Numbered from the stretch's first letter, positions 47,221-58,963 are shown. The stretch: 64,000 nt of DNA from Magnolia sinica (GCF_029962835.1 NC_080583.1:1178001-1242000); one strand, 5' to 3'. The notes: a model not told the origin generated them from the sequence alone. Numbers and translations are program-made.

Positions 47221-48489
47221 TATAACTCGTTATTCTAACCATCAGATGGATACACTTTTTCACCTTGGGGAAATGATTACATACAGGCATCGTAGGATAT
47301 CCCGCCATGCAAAAGGTGGGCCACACCATCTACATCTCCAGTCACAGAAAATCAGCTACTCCACTCCTCTGTAGGACACACCATCAAAACCAACGGCAGC
47401 CAGGTATGGCCCACCTAACGACTGGATCGCTTGACTTTCATGCTGGTGACTTTAGTGGTGTTGCCCGCCTTTTGAATGGTTAGATTTCCTGCACGAGTGA
47501 AACATGGGAGAAAAATATGGTGCTTGCATGATCATTTCTGTTTCAAGTTGAATTTGGGCTTTTGGTCGATTTTGTTTCAACCATCCGTTACATATAAAGT
47601 GGGGTAAACTACATTTTTTCCTGCCGATAGGTTCATCCACACCATATCCATTTAGATAGACGGTTGAGATCAACGAGTGTGGGCCCCGTGCAAGTCGAAA
47701 GTCCTGCGAGCTACATTTGATAGAGTATCTCCCGCGAGTCACTTGACTTTTGTTCGTTTTAAAAAAATGCATCATTGCTTTTTCCTTGGAGTGGGCCCCA
47801 AGAATCTGAGGCGAAAGTCCAAAATGCCCTTCGAGATTGAGATGGGAACGCGCACTTCTCTTGTCGCTTTTGCTTCGTTTTTTTTTTTTTCAAAAGAAAA
47901 GGAAAGAGGCTCTCGTCGTTTTTATGTCATCTGAACAGTAGCTTGTGAAAAGACGAAAGTACCTTTCCCTTTTTTGAAAACCCACGAACAACTTTTCTCT
48001 GAATAACCAGCTTTAGGAGGGTAGTTTTCGACAATTCGCATCTCGTTTGTAATTATCACACGGTGTCGACTCCACGTGGAGTCAGGATCTTCTCACGCTC
48101 CACCTTGTCATCCTTATCAAATCTAATCCCTTCAACAGGATATTTCCTTAAGACTATTAAATTTCTACAAATGTTAGGAAAATTAATTTCTCATGTAGAC
48201 CACACGTAAATTTGAAAATTTTAGAATGGTTTTTCATCATTTTCTATAATTTGGATTTGATCATATTTATTTTAGTCTCAGTCTATAATCATTGGGTTTT
48301 AAACCAGATGAACGGCTTGGATTTTATATAAAATATACGTGGGCACCAAAATAGGTCGACATCACCAATATATTGGGGGACTCGAATCGCTTTGCTAACT
48401 TTGCGGGTGGGTGCTGTTTTCACCCTTTAAGTTGCTAGTTTCATACCTATGGAGTACTTTGCAGATGGAACTAGCATTTTTAGAGGGTG
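47221..48489. other. Intergenic, one 16-bp palindrome
   Basis: MITE-like fragments (GGTGGGCCACACCATC at 47315, GTGGGCCCCGTGCAAG at 47680) but no gene. GACTCCACGTGGAGTC at 48068-48083 is a perfect palindrome around a CACGTG core. Confidence 0.5.
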
Positions 48490-48830
48490 CTTTTATGCTA
48501 TGGGAAGATGCGATGGAGTACTTACAAAATGCATACGTGGCATAAAAGTAATAGAATTAAACCGCCTAAATTACGGTCAACAGTTCAAAAGTATTATTGC
48601 CAAAAATTACGGTTATTTGATTATCTGACTTTCAGATTGGTGGACATTTATTGGACGGTTAAATGGAAAATATCCAGTGTCTCATCTTAAAACAAGTGAC
48701 TAGAATCAGAGGTTAGGGTTGTTCAACCAATCTGATTTAACTGGGAAACAATGGGCTCCATAACTTATAATCGGTTGTGTGAAATTTCTTAGTGCCTGCA
48801 TATAAAGTGACATACGAAGCCAGAGTATCA
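48490..48830. mobile_element. Foldback MITE family with GAGTATCA ends, copy 2
   Basis: It shares GATTATCTGACTTTCAG, TGGTGGACATTTATTGGACGG and AGTGCCTGCATAT...AGAGTATCAAAG with copies 1 and 3. The ends are worn and were placed by comparison. Confidence 0.5.
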
Positions 48831-49397
48831 AAGAAATCCGCTTGAGCCCTTGAGAAATAATGTAAATCATGTGATAAACGGAAATTTCTTGTTGGGCTGC
48901 ATTGTGATTGAGCCGTATCATCAGCGACTGTTGCATTAAATGCTGACAATAACGACGTGGCCATATCACAATGAAAGCAAATAGTAAATTCCTGTTTGGT
49001 ACAAACAGAAGATCCGAACTCCTTGAGAAATGGGAGCCAACTCACCTAGATGATTGAAGGCTCACCATTAAAGACCTCTTAGGTCTGTTGTAATATCTAT
49101 TTTACATGCAATCTATTAGTAAGGTCTCACAGACATGGATTAAGGGAAAAACAAATATCTGCCTGATCTTGTCAAGGTTAGCCTCTGCTTAGGTTGTACT
49201 ATGTTGAGTGAGGCCAGGTGTTCGCCTAACCTGCAGATTGGTTGAACGGCAAGATGCTGTTTTTATAACCTGACATAAATGAACATGAATTTTCTACCAA
49301 AACGTTTTGCAGGAAGTTACCGCAGCATGCTACTTTCTGATCATGAGATCCAAGACAGACATCGATTTCCAACCGAAACCTTTCCAGGAAGCTTGGT

Positions 49398-49780
49398 AAG
49401 GCCACCATAATGATTATGAGAAATTCACCCATCCATTTCATTTTAAGACATGCTACCACAAATGAGTTAGATTCAAGAATCAAGTGGCGCACATCACAGG
49501 AAAAAGTAGGAATTGAATGAGCATCATTGATACATTGATATGCCCACATAACTCTAGAACGAGGCTAAGGGTTTTTGTATTTTCAATTCATCTCAGTAGA
49601 AATGAAGTTAGAAACGGTTTAGATGTCATATAGACGTCAAGGAAGAGCCCAAGCCGGATCCATTGGTAGGCGTTTATTTAGTCATTTTTCCCTCTTATGT
49701 GGCCCACTTGTATTGAATCAGGTTCATTTTTTAAAATGAGCTCTCCAAACGGATGGACCGGTGAATTTCTGGCTGCATTT
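49398..49780. mobile_element. Foldback MITE (GTGGGCCCACC family), diverged copy
   Basis: The left arm reads ATTATGAGAAATTCACCCATCC and the right arm in reverse reads CAGAAATTCACCGGTCCATCC. The interior has AAGTGGCGCACATCACAGG and GATGTCATATAGACGTC as in the other copies. The boundaries are approximate. Confidence 0.5.
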
Positions 49781-49837
49781 TTAACGTGACGTTAACAGCC
49801 GCCTTCATTTACATCACGCTCAGGTCACTTTTCATGA

Positions 49838-50280
49838 AAAAAAACATTACATTTGTGGGATCCATTATGATATATTATCTTATCAATACTGTTCATTCCT
49901 TTAGCCAACTCATTTTAGGGCATGATCCGAAAAATGAAAAAGATCCAAAACTTAAGTGGACCACACCATGGGAAATAATGGGAATTGAGCTCCTACCATT
50001 GAAAGCTTTTGAGGGCCCTGCAAGTTTTTGTTATCAAGCTGATATTTTTTTCCCTTTATCCGTGGTTCCGTGACCTTATGAACAGGTTGGATGACAAATA
50101 AACATCAACGTGGGCACTAGTAGAAAATAGTTTTCAACTGTCTTTACAATCATTGTTTCTTAAAGTGTGGTCCATTGGACCTTTGGATTTGCCTCATTTT
50201 TTGAACTCATTTACTGAAATTTTCTGTTAAAATGGTTGGATGGTGTGGATAAGTCACATACATCAAGATGGACCCATAAG
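49838..50280. mobile_element. Foldback MITE (GTGGGCCCACC family), second adjacent copy
   Basis: TGGGATCCATTATGATATATT at the left and, in reverse, TGGGTCCATCTTGATGTATGT at the right form an inverted repeat. The interior has CATTTTAGGGCATGATCCG, AAGTGGACCACACCATGGG and GGTTGGATGACAAATAAACATC, all shared with 61218-61698. Confidence 0.6.
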
Positions 50281-50803
50281 TTTAAATCAGCAATAAATGG
50301 TTCTTGTATACTGATTTTCAAGATGCAATTCGAGGCTAAGTTAGTCATAATTACTTATTTACCGTATATTTACTATGAAAATAAAAAATCAAACAGTCCC
50401 TTGCAGGAATTACATGATCTCCGGCCCCTACGCAGTTATATTTTACAGGTGTATGAAAACTGGACCGTTCATATGTTTGGGAATTATTTTGGATGGGCCA
50501 CAGGCTGAGAATCACATCGATTAGATTATTGTAGCAGCCAAATGGAGGGCGGACTTTTGTCCATTTTAGTTTGGCAGTACTCAGTTCGACTTTTTCTGTC
50601 CTCCCTTGTAATCCGCACAAGTGTTCCAATTTGGTGGCTGGGATCATCTAAACCGCGTGGATTTCTAGAAGACAAAACCATAAGTGGGCCCAACAAATTA
50701 AAGGTTTGGATTTTGTACACGCAATGCGTGTACGGAGGTTGAGAACATGTTCACGTTCTCACATGATGATAGTTGCCTGTTGATAGTTAAAAGCTTAGAA
50801 AAT

Positions 50804-51157
50804 GGGAGCGGATTAGGTGAGACTCCGGCCTTACCCAAGACGGTGCAGCCTTTTCTGTGGGGCCCACATTGATATATATATTTTGTATCCACGCCGTTCA
50901 TCACATTTTACAGATTATTTCAGTGCATGATCCTAAAATTGAAGTAGATCCAATTGTCGAGTGGACCATACCATTGGAAACAGTAGTGATTGACTATTAA
51001 TGGGCCACAAAAGTTTTAGATCAAACTCATATTTGTTTTTCTCTTCAGATGGAAAAACGGATGAATATGATGGATACAAAATAGATAAAACAAGGTGGGC
51101 CCCACGGTAAGGGCCCCACCGTATTGGGTGAGGTTGGGTCTCACCCAATCCGCTCCC
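50804..51157. mobile_element. MULE-type MITE with about 62-bp TIRs and 9-bp target duplication
   Basis: The inverted ends begin GGGAGCGGATTRGGTGAGAC and stay similar for about 62 bp to CGTGGGGCCCAC / TGTGGGGCCCAC. Nine-base flanks TTAGAAAAT (50795-50803) and TCAGAAAAT (51158-51166) differ at one base. Long terminal inverted repeats with 9-bp duplications are typical of Mutator-like elements. There is no coding sequence. Confidence 0.82.
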
Positions 51158-51833
51158 TCAGAAAATTATACACGTGGCATATATTAACTCAAATCGAACC
51201 GTCCAAATTGTGAAAACCATCGTATACAGACTACCGTCGAAAGATCAGATGGATCGAATCCCTCTAATTAATTGGAATACGTTCGTTGAATTTTATCCAT
51301 TGAATGTTTTCATTCTGGCCGTCCATGGAATTTCCAGCCATCAGCCAGTTAGGAAATGAACTTAAGTTGCCTACACTCAGCAAGAGTATGAAAAACTTCT
51401 CAACTACAAAACCACATTAATTATTTTCCTCAATCGTCTACTGATAAGTCACAGTACGAAGGGCTAAGATCTTCGGACAACCTGCTTCCTGCATGGCAGC
51501 ATCGTCGTTGGGTCCCATCGAAGAGGTCTGAATCATCAAATGATGGGGCTACCTGTTTAACTGTTCCACTTAACAGCAGATACCTGATGGAGGAATCACG
51601 TGGTCCCGCGGTGTACCGTTATTTTTTTCCTTTGAGCAGCAGGTATACCTGTGCCCGGGGCAGTGTGGAACCATCAGGGATGTCCTTGATAAATCCACTC
51701 CGTCCATATGTTTTGAAAGACTAAAACAGGACAGGAACCTGAAAATCAGGAATATATAAAATTCAAGTGGGCCACACCAACGTAATAGTGGAAACATAAG
51801 CGAAAGCATCCACGGTTGAAACCTTCCTAGAGT

Positions 51834-52405
51834 TAGAGGTGTACAAGAGTTAAACCAAGTTGAGCTTGGCACAACTCGACTCAGCTCAACCACTTGCTGA
51901 CCCAACTCAAACTCAACTAACATCTGTCCTAAGCTTGATTGGCCAGCTTTGCTTGGTTAGGTTAGCAGTTCGAGCTGAGTTCGGGCCTCGGCGACATTTT
52001 CTTGAATACATATAGTGCACCTTCAGTTTTTCACATAATGTAAAGCAGCAACATTGGTTTACAAATATTTCATCAAACACTTATTAGTCAACATTAAAAA
52101 TTAAGATACAGAGGTATTTGTTTCATGTCCATACCTTCCTCGCCTCCAGTTGACCCTCAGATGAGTAATTTCACAAAACACTTGTCAAGCAACATCAATA
52201 TCAAAATAACTAAGTCATGGAACTAGTTTGAACCGAGTTCGAATTGGGTCAAGCTCGGCCAAGCTCAAACTCATTTCGAAATTTTTTTGAGCTCAAAAAA
52301 CCAACTCAACTAGGCTTAAACTCAATTTCAAACCAAATTGAATCAAACTTTTTTAAGTTGAGTTGAGCAAGTTAAGCGAGCTAACTTTGTTCATGTATAA
52401 CTCTA
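51834..52405. mobile_element. hAT-like MITE, diverged copy of the 43717 family, inside another MITE
   Basis: The ends are TAGAGGTGTACA and TGTATAACTCTA. The interior repeats AACTCGACTCAGCTCAACC and GTTGAGTTGAGC segments. The left neighbour ends AAACCTTCCTAGAGT and the right neighbour begins ACCATAATGCTTATATGTCATCC. In other foldback MITEs (for example 35450-35490) these two pieces are continuous, so this copy was inserted into one. I could not confirm a clean target duplication. Confidence 0.65.
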
Positions 52406-52556
52406 ACCATAATGCTTATATGTCATCCAAATTATTCATAAGATTATTACTACTCTGCAAATAGGTTAGCCCCACGTAAGGATCACTTTGTGAAAAATTC
52501 ATCTCAATATACCCATCAGGTGGGCCACAACATAGAAACCAATTTCTAGACATTGA

Positions 52557-53068
52557 TTTTTTTTATTTTTATTTTTGAAAGATAACGAGACTTGCATTAA
52601 AAGAAAGGAAAAAAACAAAAACAAAAGCAGCAGCCGGTACTGCTGAGATAGCAGACAAAGGCTACATGCCAAGAAACAAAAAGCCTTCAGGATTCAACAT
52701 GGGTAGCCCATTCAATAATTAGTGATTTAGCTCTACATAACACCCAAGCCGTAGAATTTGAAGAATCTTGATAACATTTGCCGTTTCTTTCCGCCCAAAC
52801 GCACCACCAAATGACAAGAAAGGTCATTCTCCACAACATGGACCGACTCTTTCCAAGCTTCACCCTATGCCAATCCATAAATAGGGAGGAGACGGTGTTA
52901 GGAGGACACCAACTGAGAACGAAATGGACCCGAAAATCAGTCCAAATGGAAGAAATGAAGGAACAGTGGAGCAGCAGATGGTCCACCGATTCCTCCACCT
53001 TCGTGCGGCACAAACAAATGTTCACTAAACATATCCTTCTCTTCCTAAGACTATCCACCGTCAGAATT
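52557..53068 (-). mobile_element. 5'-truncated LINE, minus strand, with target duplication
   Basis: A poly-T/TTTTTGAAAGATAAC end at 52557 marks the 3' end. Read on the minus strand, the remaining protein starts at RILTVDSLRKRRICLVN and has the zinc-binding DHLLLHCSF, then LVIWWCVWAERNGKCYQ, typical of the C terminus of plant L1 elements. The flanks CTAGACATTGA (52546-52556) and CTAGCCATTGA (53069-53079) match 10 of 11. About 128 codons are still open. Confidence 0.82.
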
Positions 53069-53518
53069 CTAGCCATTGATAGATAACAAAATAACGCGTA
53101 GTCCTCCTAAGATTTGAATCTGGTTGATTTTTGTGGCACACGTCCGCACCTAAGGTGATCAAATCCGCTCCCAGTTAAACGAGAGACCTCCCATTTCGTA
53201 GTTACGGCGGTGTTGTGGACCCCGACCCGGACCTGTACCCGGATTTAAAACGACCAAAGCTCCTCATGTCTGAACCTATACCGGCAACGTTCCAACAGGC
53301 TAGGTCCATCTGCTCTCTCCTTCTGCCCCACCCTGCAACGTGCAAATTACAAAGTGAGAGATCTCACCGTACATTAAATCAATATCTATCTAGCTTTATC
53401 ATGGACGGTTGTGATCTCGATCAGTGACATTCCTTCAATGCCTACCACTATTTAGAGCTTTTAAACGAGCGGTCTGATGATCATGAGGTGGTGGGCAGAA
53501 TGGGGCGCGGTTTGGGTG

Positions 53519-53960
53519 GATCCTTGGATTCACCGAGGTCGGTGGATCCCGAACTGTGGGGCCCACTGTGATGTACGTGCCTTAAATCCACACGGTCCAT
53601 ACATTTATAAAGCTCTTTTTGAGACATGATACCCATAAATGAAGCAGATCCAAATCTAAGGTGAACCAGTAAACAGTAGTGATTGATACTTACCATTAAA
53701 AACTTAATAAGGGCCACCAGAATGTTTCATCTAAAACTTGTGTCCCGTGAGAAGTTTGTAACGGTCAATTACCACTGTTTCCAGTATAATGGTCCACCTG
53801 AGATTTGTCTCTGTTTCATTTTCGGTATCATACCTTAAAATGAGCTTTGGAAATTGATGTACGGCGCAGATATAAGACAAATACATCACAGTGGGCCCCA
53901 CAGTCAGGGATCCCACCCACCTCGGTGGTGACGCGGATTGCGTCCTACCCCAACCGGTCT
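53519..53960. mobile_element. Foldback MITE with long perfect inner arms
   Basis: ACTGTGGGGCCCACTGTGATG at 53553 has its perfect reverse at the right arm (CATCACAGTGGGCCCCACAGT, about 53887-53907). Outside these, GGTGGATCCCGA / GGTGGGATCCCT and ACCGAGGT on both sides extend the imperfect arms to about 60 bp. I found no target duplication, so the outer limits are estimates. Confidence 0.7.
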
Positions 53961-53985
53961 CCAGCTGGGAGCGGGCAGGAGGTTT

Positions 53986-54107
53986 TTTTCGTTTTTTTCT
54001 TATTTACACACGCACACCTGGTGGAATTTCACCACCTATGGTACTCGAACCCTTGACAGGGAGTTGAAACTCCTGATAGTCTACCACCCGGGCAAGAGTA
54101 AGGACCC
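53986..54107 (-). mobile_element. tRNA-derived SINE, complete short copy
   Basis: On the minus strand the head reads CTTACTCTTGCCCGGGTGGTAGAC (A box region), then GAGTTTCAACTCC and GGGTTCGAGTACC (B box). A GTGTGCGTGTGTAAATAAG tail ends in an A-rich run. A 14-bp target duplication flanks it: CGGGCAGGAGGTTT at 53972-53985 and CGGGCAGGAGCTTT at 54108-54121, one mismatch. It is in the same family as the split SINE at 14499-15447. Confidence 0.8.
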
Positions 54108-54124
54108 CGGGCAGGAGCTTTGAG

Positions 54125-54520
54125 TAGCCAGTGATGTATGGGTGTTATCTACACCATCCATCCGTTTTTTCGTATAATTTTAGGTTACAAGCCCCAAAAA
54201 AGCTGATCCCAGGTTCAAGTGGGCCACACCACAGGAAGCAGCAGTGATAATGATTCTCACCGTTGAATCTTATCTAGGGTCCACCGTGATGTTTATTTGC
54301 CAACCTATTCGTAAAGTTACGTAGACTTGACGAAGAGAAAACAAATTTTTTTTTTTCTTCAGTGGCCCCAAAATATTTTCAACGGTAAGAATTTAATCCC
54401 CATTTTATAGTCCACTTGAGCCTTGGATATACCTTATTTTCGGGATTATATCGTAAAATGATAGGAAAAAATGGATGGACGGTGTAGATAATACCCATAT
54501 ACAACGGTGGCCACTCAAAG
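54125..54520. mobile_element. Foldback MITE (GTGGGCCCACC family)
   Basis: GTGATGTATGGGTGTTATCTACACC at the left has the reverse counterpart GGTGTAGATAATACCCATATAC at the right. The interior has AAGTGGGCCACACCACAGG, CACCGTGATGTTTATTTGCC and a CGTAAAGTTACGTAGACTTGAC segment matching 61430-61470. It directly follows the SINE. Confidence 0.65.
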
Positions 54521-55439
54521 CTTCCGCCCGTTCCCAGATAGAGACGGGCGGACGCGAGGATCACGGACACGTGCCCAACGGAATTCTCTACATCAGCTGT
54601 TGTGAGGTCCACTTTAGTTTTGGATCTCGTACATTTTGGACTCTTGTCCAAACGTCATCCCATAAAAAAAACAGGTGGATGGGGTGAATTTCTCACGAAC
54701 ATCACGGTGGCCCATCTAGCTTCCGAGAACAAGAACTTCCTGCAAAAGGGTTTTGTAGGCAACCTGCGTCCGAACTCATGGGCCCACCGTATTTCATGTG
54801 TGACATCCACTCCGTTCATCAGGCGGGTCCCTGGCTTCTACGCATCGGCCGGTTTACAACTCAGCTGGGCCATATCGGAGGGAACAATGATGAGGGGACG
54901 CCAAATTCCGAGGCCACCATGGTCTCTATATTCCATCCCACCCGTTCACCAGGTGCACCTCACCAGACAATCCAAAACCCATCAAGCCAGGGCAGGCCAC
55001 ATCTGACGAACATAGAAGGTTTAGACATTATGTTACTCTCTTCCCCGCAGCGCAACTCACCTGATCTTTAAATCCAGTTGATTTTTAATATGTACGGTGA
55101 TCACGAAAAGAATAAACTGATGGACGGATTGGATGTCACACGCACAACACAGTGGGCCCCACAGAACTACGTGCAAGTATCCTGCAAAGAGCCTTACGAC
55201 AAAACTTCAGTTAAATAATGACAGACTACTATTTTAATACAAAATTCAAACCCATTCCGCGAGTCGCTACACGACAAACGGTGTGGGAACCACTTGGTCC
55301 GAAGCCCCCTGCAGCATATGCCGAACCCTCCATGCTCTCGCATCGTCCGCCACGTGGACGGCAACGTTTCCCAGAGAACGAAGACTGGAAGGTCTGGCCT
55401 CGTCGACACGGTGGTTAAACCTCAGGTTAAAAACTAACC
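54521..55439. other. Intergenic upstream of the IDD gene, MITE fragments
   Basis: GTGGGCCCCACAG at 55151, GGTGGCCCATC at 54703 and similar segments are MITE remnants. No gene was recognised. Confidence 0.45.
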
Positions 55440-55952
55440 ATGGTTAACTGTTCCCCAGCTTTATTTTTTTTTTTTCCCCTTCAAAAGCGAAGAAGAAGAC
55501 AGATACTCTCCTCGCCGCCTTAGACGACCATCTATCTTCCCTTACCGGCACCGATACCCGAAACTCCACGGCCCGATATATCGTTCTCCCTTACCGAAAT
55601 ATCGGAATCCGAATCTTCTCCAAGACGTTTCGCGGTTTTCGGCGTCTGAAGAAACGGCACCGAGGATCTAGAATCCCGGATCGTAAATGTCGGTGACCTG
55701 AGAGGGTCTCCATTTCTCGTCGATTTCTAGTTCTCCGGCGAGGATCCTGTCGGCGGTGTCAGAAGTCCGGTGATCCTCCGGCAATCGAAGTCGCTGATAG
55801 GCGGAATCGTAGGATTCGGTCCGTCGAGTTGGACTGGTAGTTGGAGCTGACTGGCCGCGACTGGTTGCTGGAGCAGGACCGAAACCCCTAAAAATCGCAG
55901 ATCGAAGAACTTTGGATACGACGGCTGAGAAGCCCTAGAATTTCCAGCGGCG
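55440..55952 (+). promoter_or_regulatory. Promoter and 5' untranslated region of the IDD gene
   Basis: A T-run (55461-55475) and CCTTCAAAAGCGAAGAAGAAGAC are followed by about 430 bp of less A/T-rich sequence with many CCG/CGG trinucleotides. This composition is common in 5' leaders of plant transcription-factor genes. The transcription start and a TATA box could not be fixed. Confidence 0.5.
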
Positions 55953-57250
55953 ATGTCAGTCGAATTGCACGAATTGGAGAATTCCTCGCCGGTGGCGGCA
56001 TCGAACGTGACGTCGGCTTCCGGCGATGCGAGCGTCTCGTCTTCTGGTCAGATTGTAGCCACGGCCGCTGCGGCTACTACAACGACGACCACAACGAAGA
56101 AGAAGCGGAATCTCCCTGGAATGCCAGGTAGAAAGCGGAACCGATCGTTTAAATTTTAGAATTTTGCAGATCCCGGCGCGGAGCAGAATGAGAATTGTGG
56201 GATTTGGGTTCACAGTTTCTGAGTTGTTGCAGATCCGGACGCGGAGGTGATTGCGCTGTCGCCGAAGACACTGATGGCGACGAACCGGTTCGTATGCGAG
56301 ATCTGCAACAAGGGATTTCAGCGGGATCAGAACCTCCAGCTACATCGGCGGGGCCACAACCTGCCGTGGAAGCTGCGGCAGCGATCGGGGAAGGAGGTGC
56401 GGAAGCGAGTGTACGTGTGCCCGGAGCCTTCGTGCGTTCATCACGACCCGTCGCGGGCGCTTGGCGACCTCACCGGCATCAAGAAGCACTTCTGCCGGAA
56501 GCATGGCGAGAAGAAGTGGAAGTGCGACAAGTGCTCGAAGAAGTACGCCGTTCAGTCGGACTGGAAAGCGCATTCGAAGACGTGCGGGACCCGCGAGTAC
56601 CGGTGCGACTGTGGGACCTTGTTCTCCAGGTCTGATTGCCGAATTCTCCCTCTCTTTCCCCTTCCCCTTGAATTCTATGATTTGGGTTTTTCTCATTTCT
56701 CCGTTTTCGATTGCAGAAGGGATAGCTTCATCACGCAGAATTCTCCCTTTCTTTCCCCTTTTTCTTGAATTCTATGATTTGGGGTTTTCTCATTTTTCGG
56801 TTTTGATTGCAGGAGAGATAGTTTCATCACGCACCGAGCTTTCTGCGATGCATTGGCGGAGGAGAGCGCCAAGGCGCATACAGCGGTTGCAGCTGCTGGT
56901 ACAGCTACAGCAAATTCCAATTCGGAAGAAGATCCGAAGCTTAAAATTGCTGCTTCTTCTGCTGCTGCTGCTGCGTCTTCTGCTGCTGCTGCTGCTGCTG
57001 CTGCAGATGTGGTGTCTGCTGTTTTGCCTATTTCACAGGGAGGTAATTCCCTCTCTATTTATATGGTTCTTTTTTCCTGTAGCGGAGATGGGATTTGTAT
57101 TTGCTTTTGTATTTTGTGTTGTTTTCCCCCCTAGATGTTTGGTTGGATCTGTTTGTTAAAATAAAAACCCTTCGAGGTCTTGGATTTTTATTGCTTTGGG
57201 TTTTGTCTGGTAATGGAAGATTAAAAAAAAAAAGAAGAAGAAAAAAATAG

Positions 57251-57289
<39 letters not shown>

Positions 57290-58343
57290 CGAGAAAGAGG
57301 TAGAAAAGGGGAAAGAGAGATTGGGTGTGTGCTTTTTAGATGTAGCTCTAAAAGGTCTGAGATGAACTTTCTGAGGAGGCTTTCTTTCGTTTTCTGCAAT
57401 CGATGAAAGGTAGTAAAGATATGTATAAAGAAATAGAAGAAAAGAGGGAAGATGATTGCTTCTATCTGCTTTTCATATTTTTTTTTTTTAAATGAAGAAA
57501 AATTCTACAGAACTTATGCTTTTCCGAGATAAAGATAGTTTCTGTTGTTGGGTGTTCTCTGATTCTGCTTCTCTTTCAGCCGGAGGAATTACAGAGCCTG
57601 AAAATCCCGCCCGAATCTTACAGCAGATTCCGATGCCACCACCGGTTGCTGTAATTGGAAGCAGCAGCAGCACCACCACGACTTCCAATGGAAGTAGCAG
57701 CAGCAGCAGCATCTTTGCCAGCATCTTCGCCTCTGCCGGCACAGGCAGCGGCAGCAGCTTACAGTCTCAGAGCTCTTCATTCACTGATCTAATCGGGGCC
57801 ATGACCCGATCGGATCGCACGACGACATCATTGCCAGTTGCGTCTGTGGAGCCTACCTCCCTCTGCCTCTCAACCAACAGCTCTTCCCTGTTTTCACCGC
57901 TGGCGACGGCCCAGCAGGACCACCACCGTCGGCAATTCGCTCCTCCCCCTCCGCCCCACATGTCGGCGACCGCCCTGCTGCAGAAGGCCGCCCAAATGGG
58001 CGCAGCGGCTACCAACTCCTCCCTCTTCCGAGGCTTCGGGCTCGGGTTATCATCCATGGCGCCGGCGCCTGCCCCGTCTCAACAAGACAGTTTGCAGTGG
58101 CACCAGCCAGAGCCAGCGTCGGGCCTTGGCCTCGGGCTCCCCTACAACAGCGTCGGGCTGCCCGAATTCATGATGGGCCAAACGTTGTTCGGTTCCAAAC
58201 CTGCCACGCTCGATCTCCTCGGCCTGGGGATGGGAGGCGGCGCCGCTGGTGGCGGGCCGCTCTCGGCACTAATAACCTCAATTGGGGGCGGGCTCGACAT
58301 CGCGGGCTCGTTCGGTGGCGGAAGCTCGCCCGGTAAATCATAG
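55953..58343 (+). CDS. IDD: INDETERMINATE-DOMAIN (IDD) C2H2 zinc-finger transcription factor
   Basis: IDD proteins are plant nuclear DNA-binding regulators; members act in root patterning, flowering and gibberellin signalling as partners of GRAS proteins. Coding exons: 55953-56127, 56233-56629, 56813-57042, 57580-58343; all GT-AG, phases join, 1566 bp, 521 residues plus [23 protein letters not shown] (residues 49-68) is the family's nuclear-localisation and leading motif. Zinc finger 1 is C80, C83, H96, H100. Finger 2 is C121, C126, H144, H149. Finger 3 is C156, C159, H172, C176. Finger 4 is C183, C185, H198, C202, the last two being the C2HC type that defines IDD. Exon 3 adds an Ala-rich tract, exon 4 Ser-rich tracts and the C-terminal motifs [14 protein letters not shown] and [11 protein letters not shown]. 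Which IDD paralogue it is cannot be told by eye. A duplicated splice acceptor ahead of exon 3 is the only oddity. Confidence 0.95.
56641..56834 (+). repeat. 97-bp tandem duplication over the intron 2 / exon 3 border of IDD
   Basis: Unit 1 (56641-56737) and unit 2 (56738-56834) both run GAATTCTCCCT...CTTGAATTCTATGATTTGGG...CGATTGCAG or TGATTGCAG, followed by (A/G)(A/G)G(G/A)GATAG(C/T)TTCATCACGCA. Thus the acceptor AG exists twice, at 56715-56716 and 56811-56812. The upstream copy would read RRDSFITQ and soon meet TGA at about 56766. The downstream copy restores [12 protein letters not shown], so it must be the functional one. Confidence 0.85.
57256..57288. repeat. (GA)n microsatellite in IDD intron 3
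   Basis: About 16 GA units lie in the third intron, within a longer purine-rich stretch from 57223 to 57330. Confidence 0.95.
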
Positions 58344-58963
58344 GAGAAGGCCGCAGCAGAGATACAGAAAAGCCCAAACGCCCGACATTGTTTGTAACGT
58401 TTCGGGTTTCGGTTTTGGGAGGAGGCTCTGTGCAGGTAAGTCGGAGTAGTGTTGGTAATTACTATTTTTTGCTAGGGGTAGAAATGGTAGATTTTTTGTT
58501 GTTAGTAAAATTAGTGTTTTTTTTTTTTTTTTTGAAATTTCCCTTCTTGTTTTTTTTTTAGAAAAATGGGGGAATGGATTTGCAAAGCTTTCCTTCATTT
58601 GTTGTTTGCAGAGGTTTAAGAGAGGTATGTACAGTGTAATGAAGAAAAAAGATAGGAAGTAGAGAGAGCCATCGTCAAAGCCGCGTTGGGCTTGTAGCTT
58701 TTTATTTTTTAAATATTCCTTAAATGCCCATCTCGATTTTTGATCTGCCCCTCACACATGTACGAGTTCTGGGACGCTTATCAGGTGCATGGGCCATGTT
58801 CTAAGAAAACGCCGGCCCACCTATCAGTTTGTCAAACGTGTAAGATGACTGTGGACAGCTGGTTAGGCTTGTCTAGCTGTACGTTCTTTTGTACATGCGT
58901 AGTCCACCAAAGGTGTGGACCGCCGGATATTTCTTTTTCAGTACTGATCACCTACCGGTAACA
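58344..58963 (+). other. 3' untranslated region and flank of IDD
   Basis: The stop at 58341-58343 is followed by T-rich sequence (T-run 58518-58533). The poly(A) site is not determined; a site before about 58760 would be ordinary. Past that point MITE-type sequence begins again. Confidence 0.45.

Noticed and set aside
56195-56696. Frames of 146 and 118 residues overlapping the IDD zinc fingers
   Set aside because: Shadows of the GC-rich exon 2 in other frames; the C2H2 frame is unambiguous.
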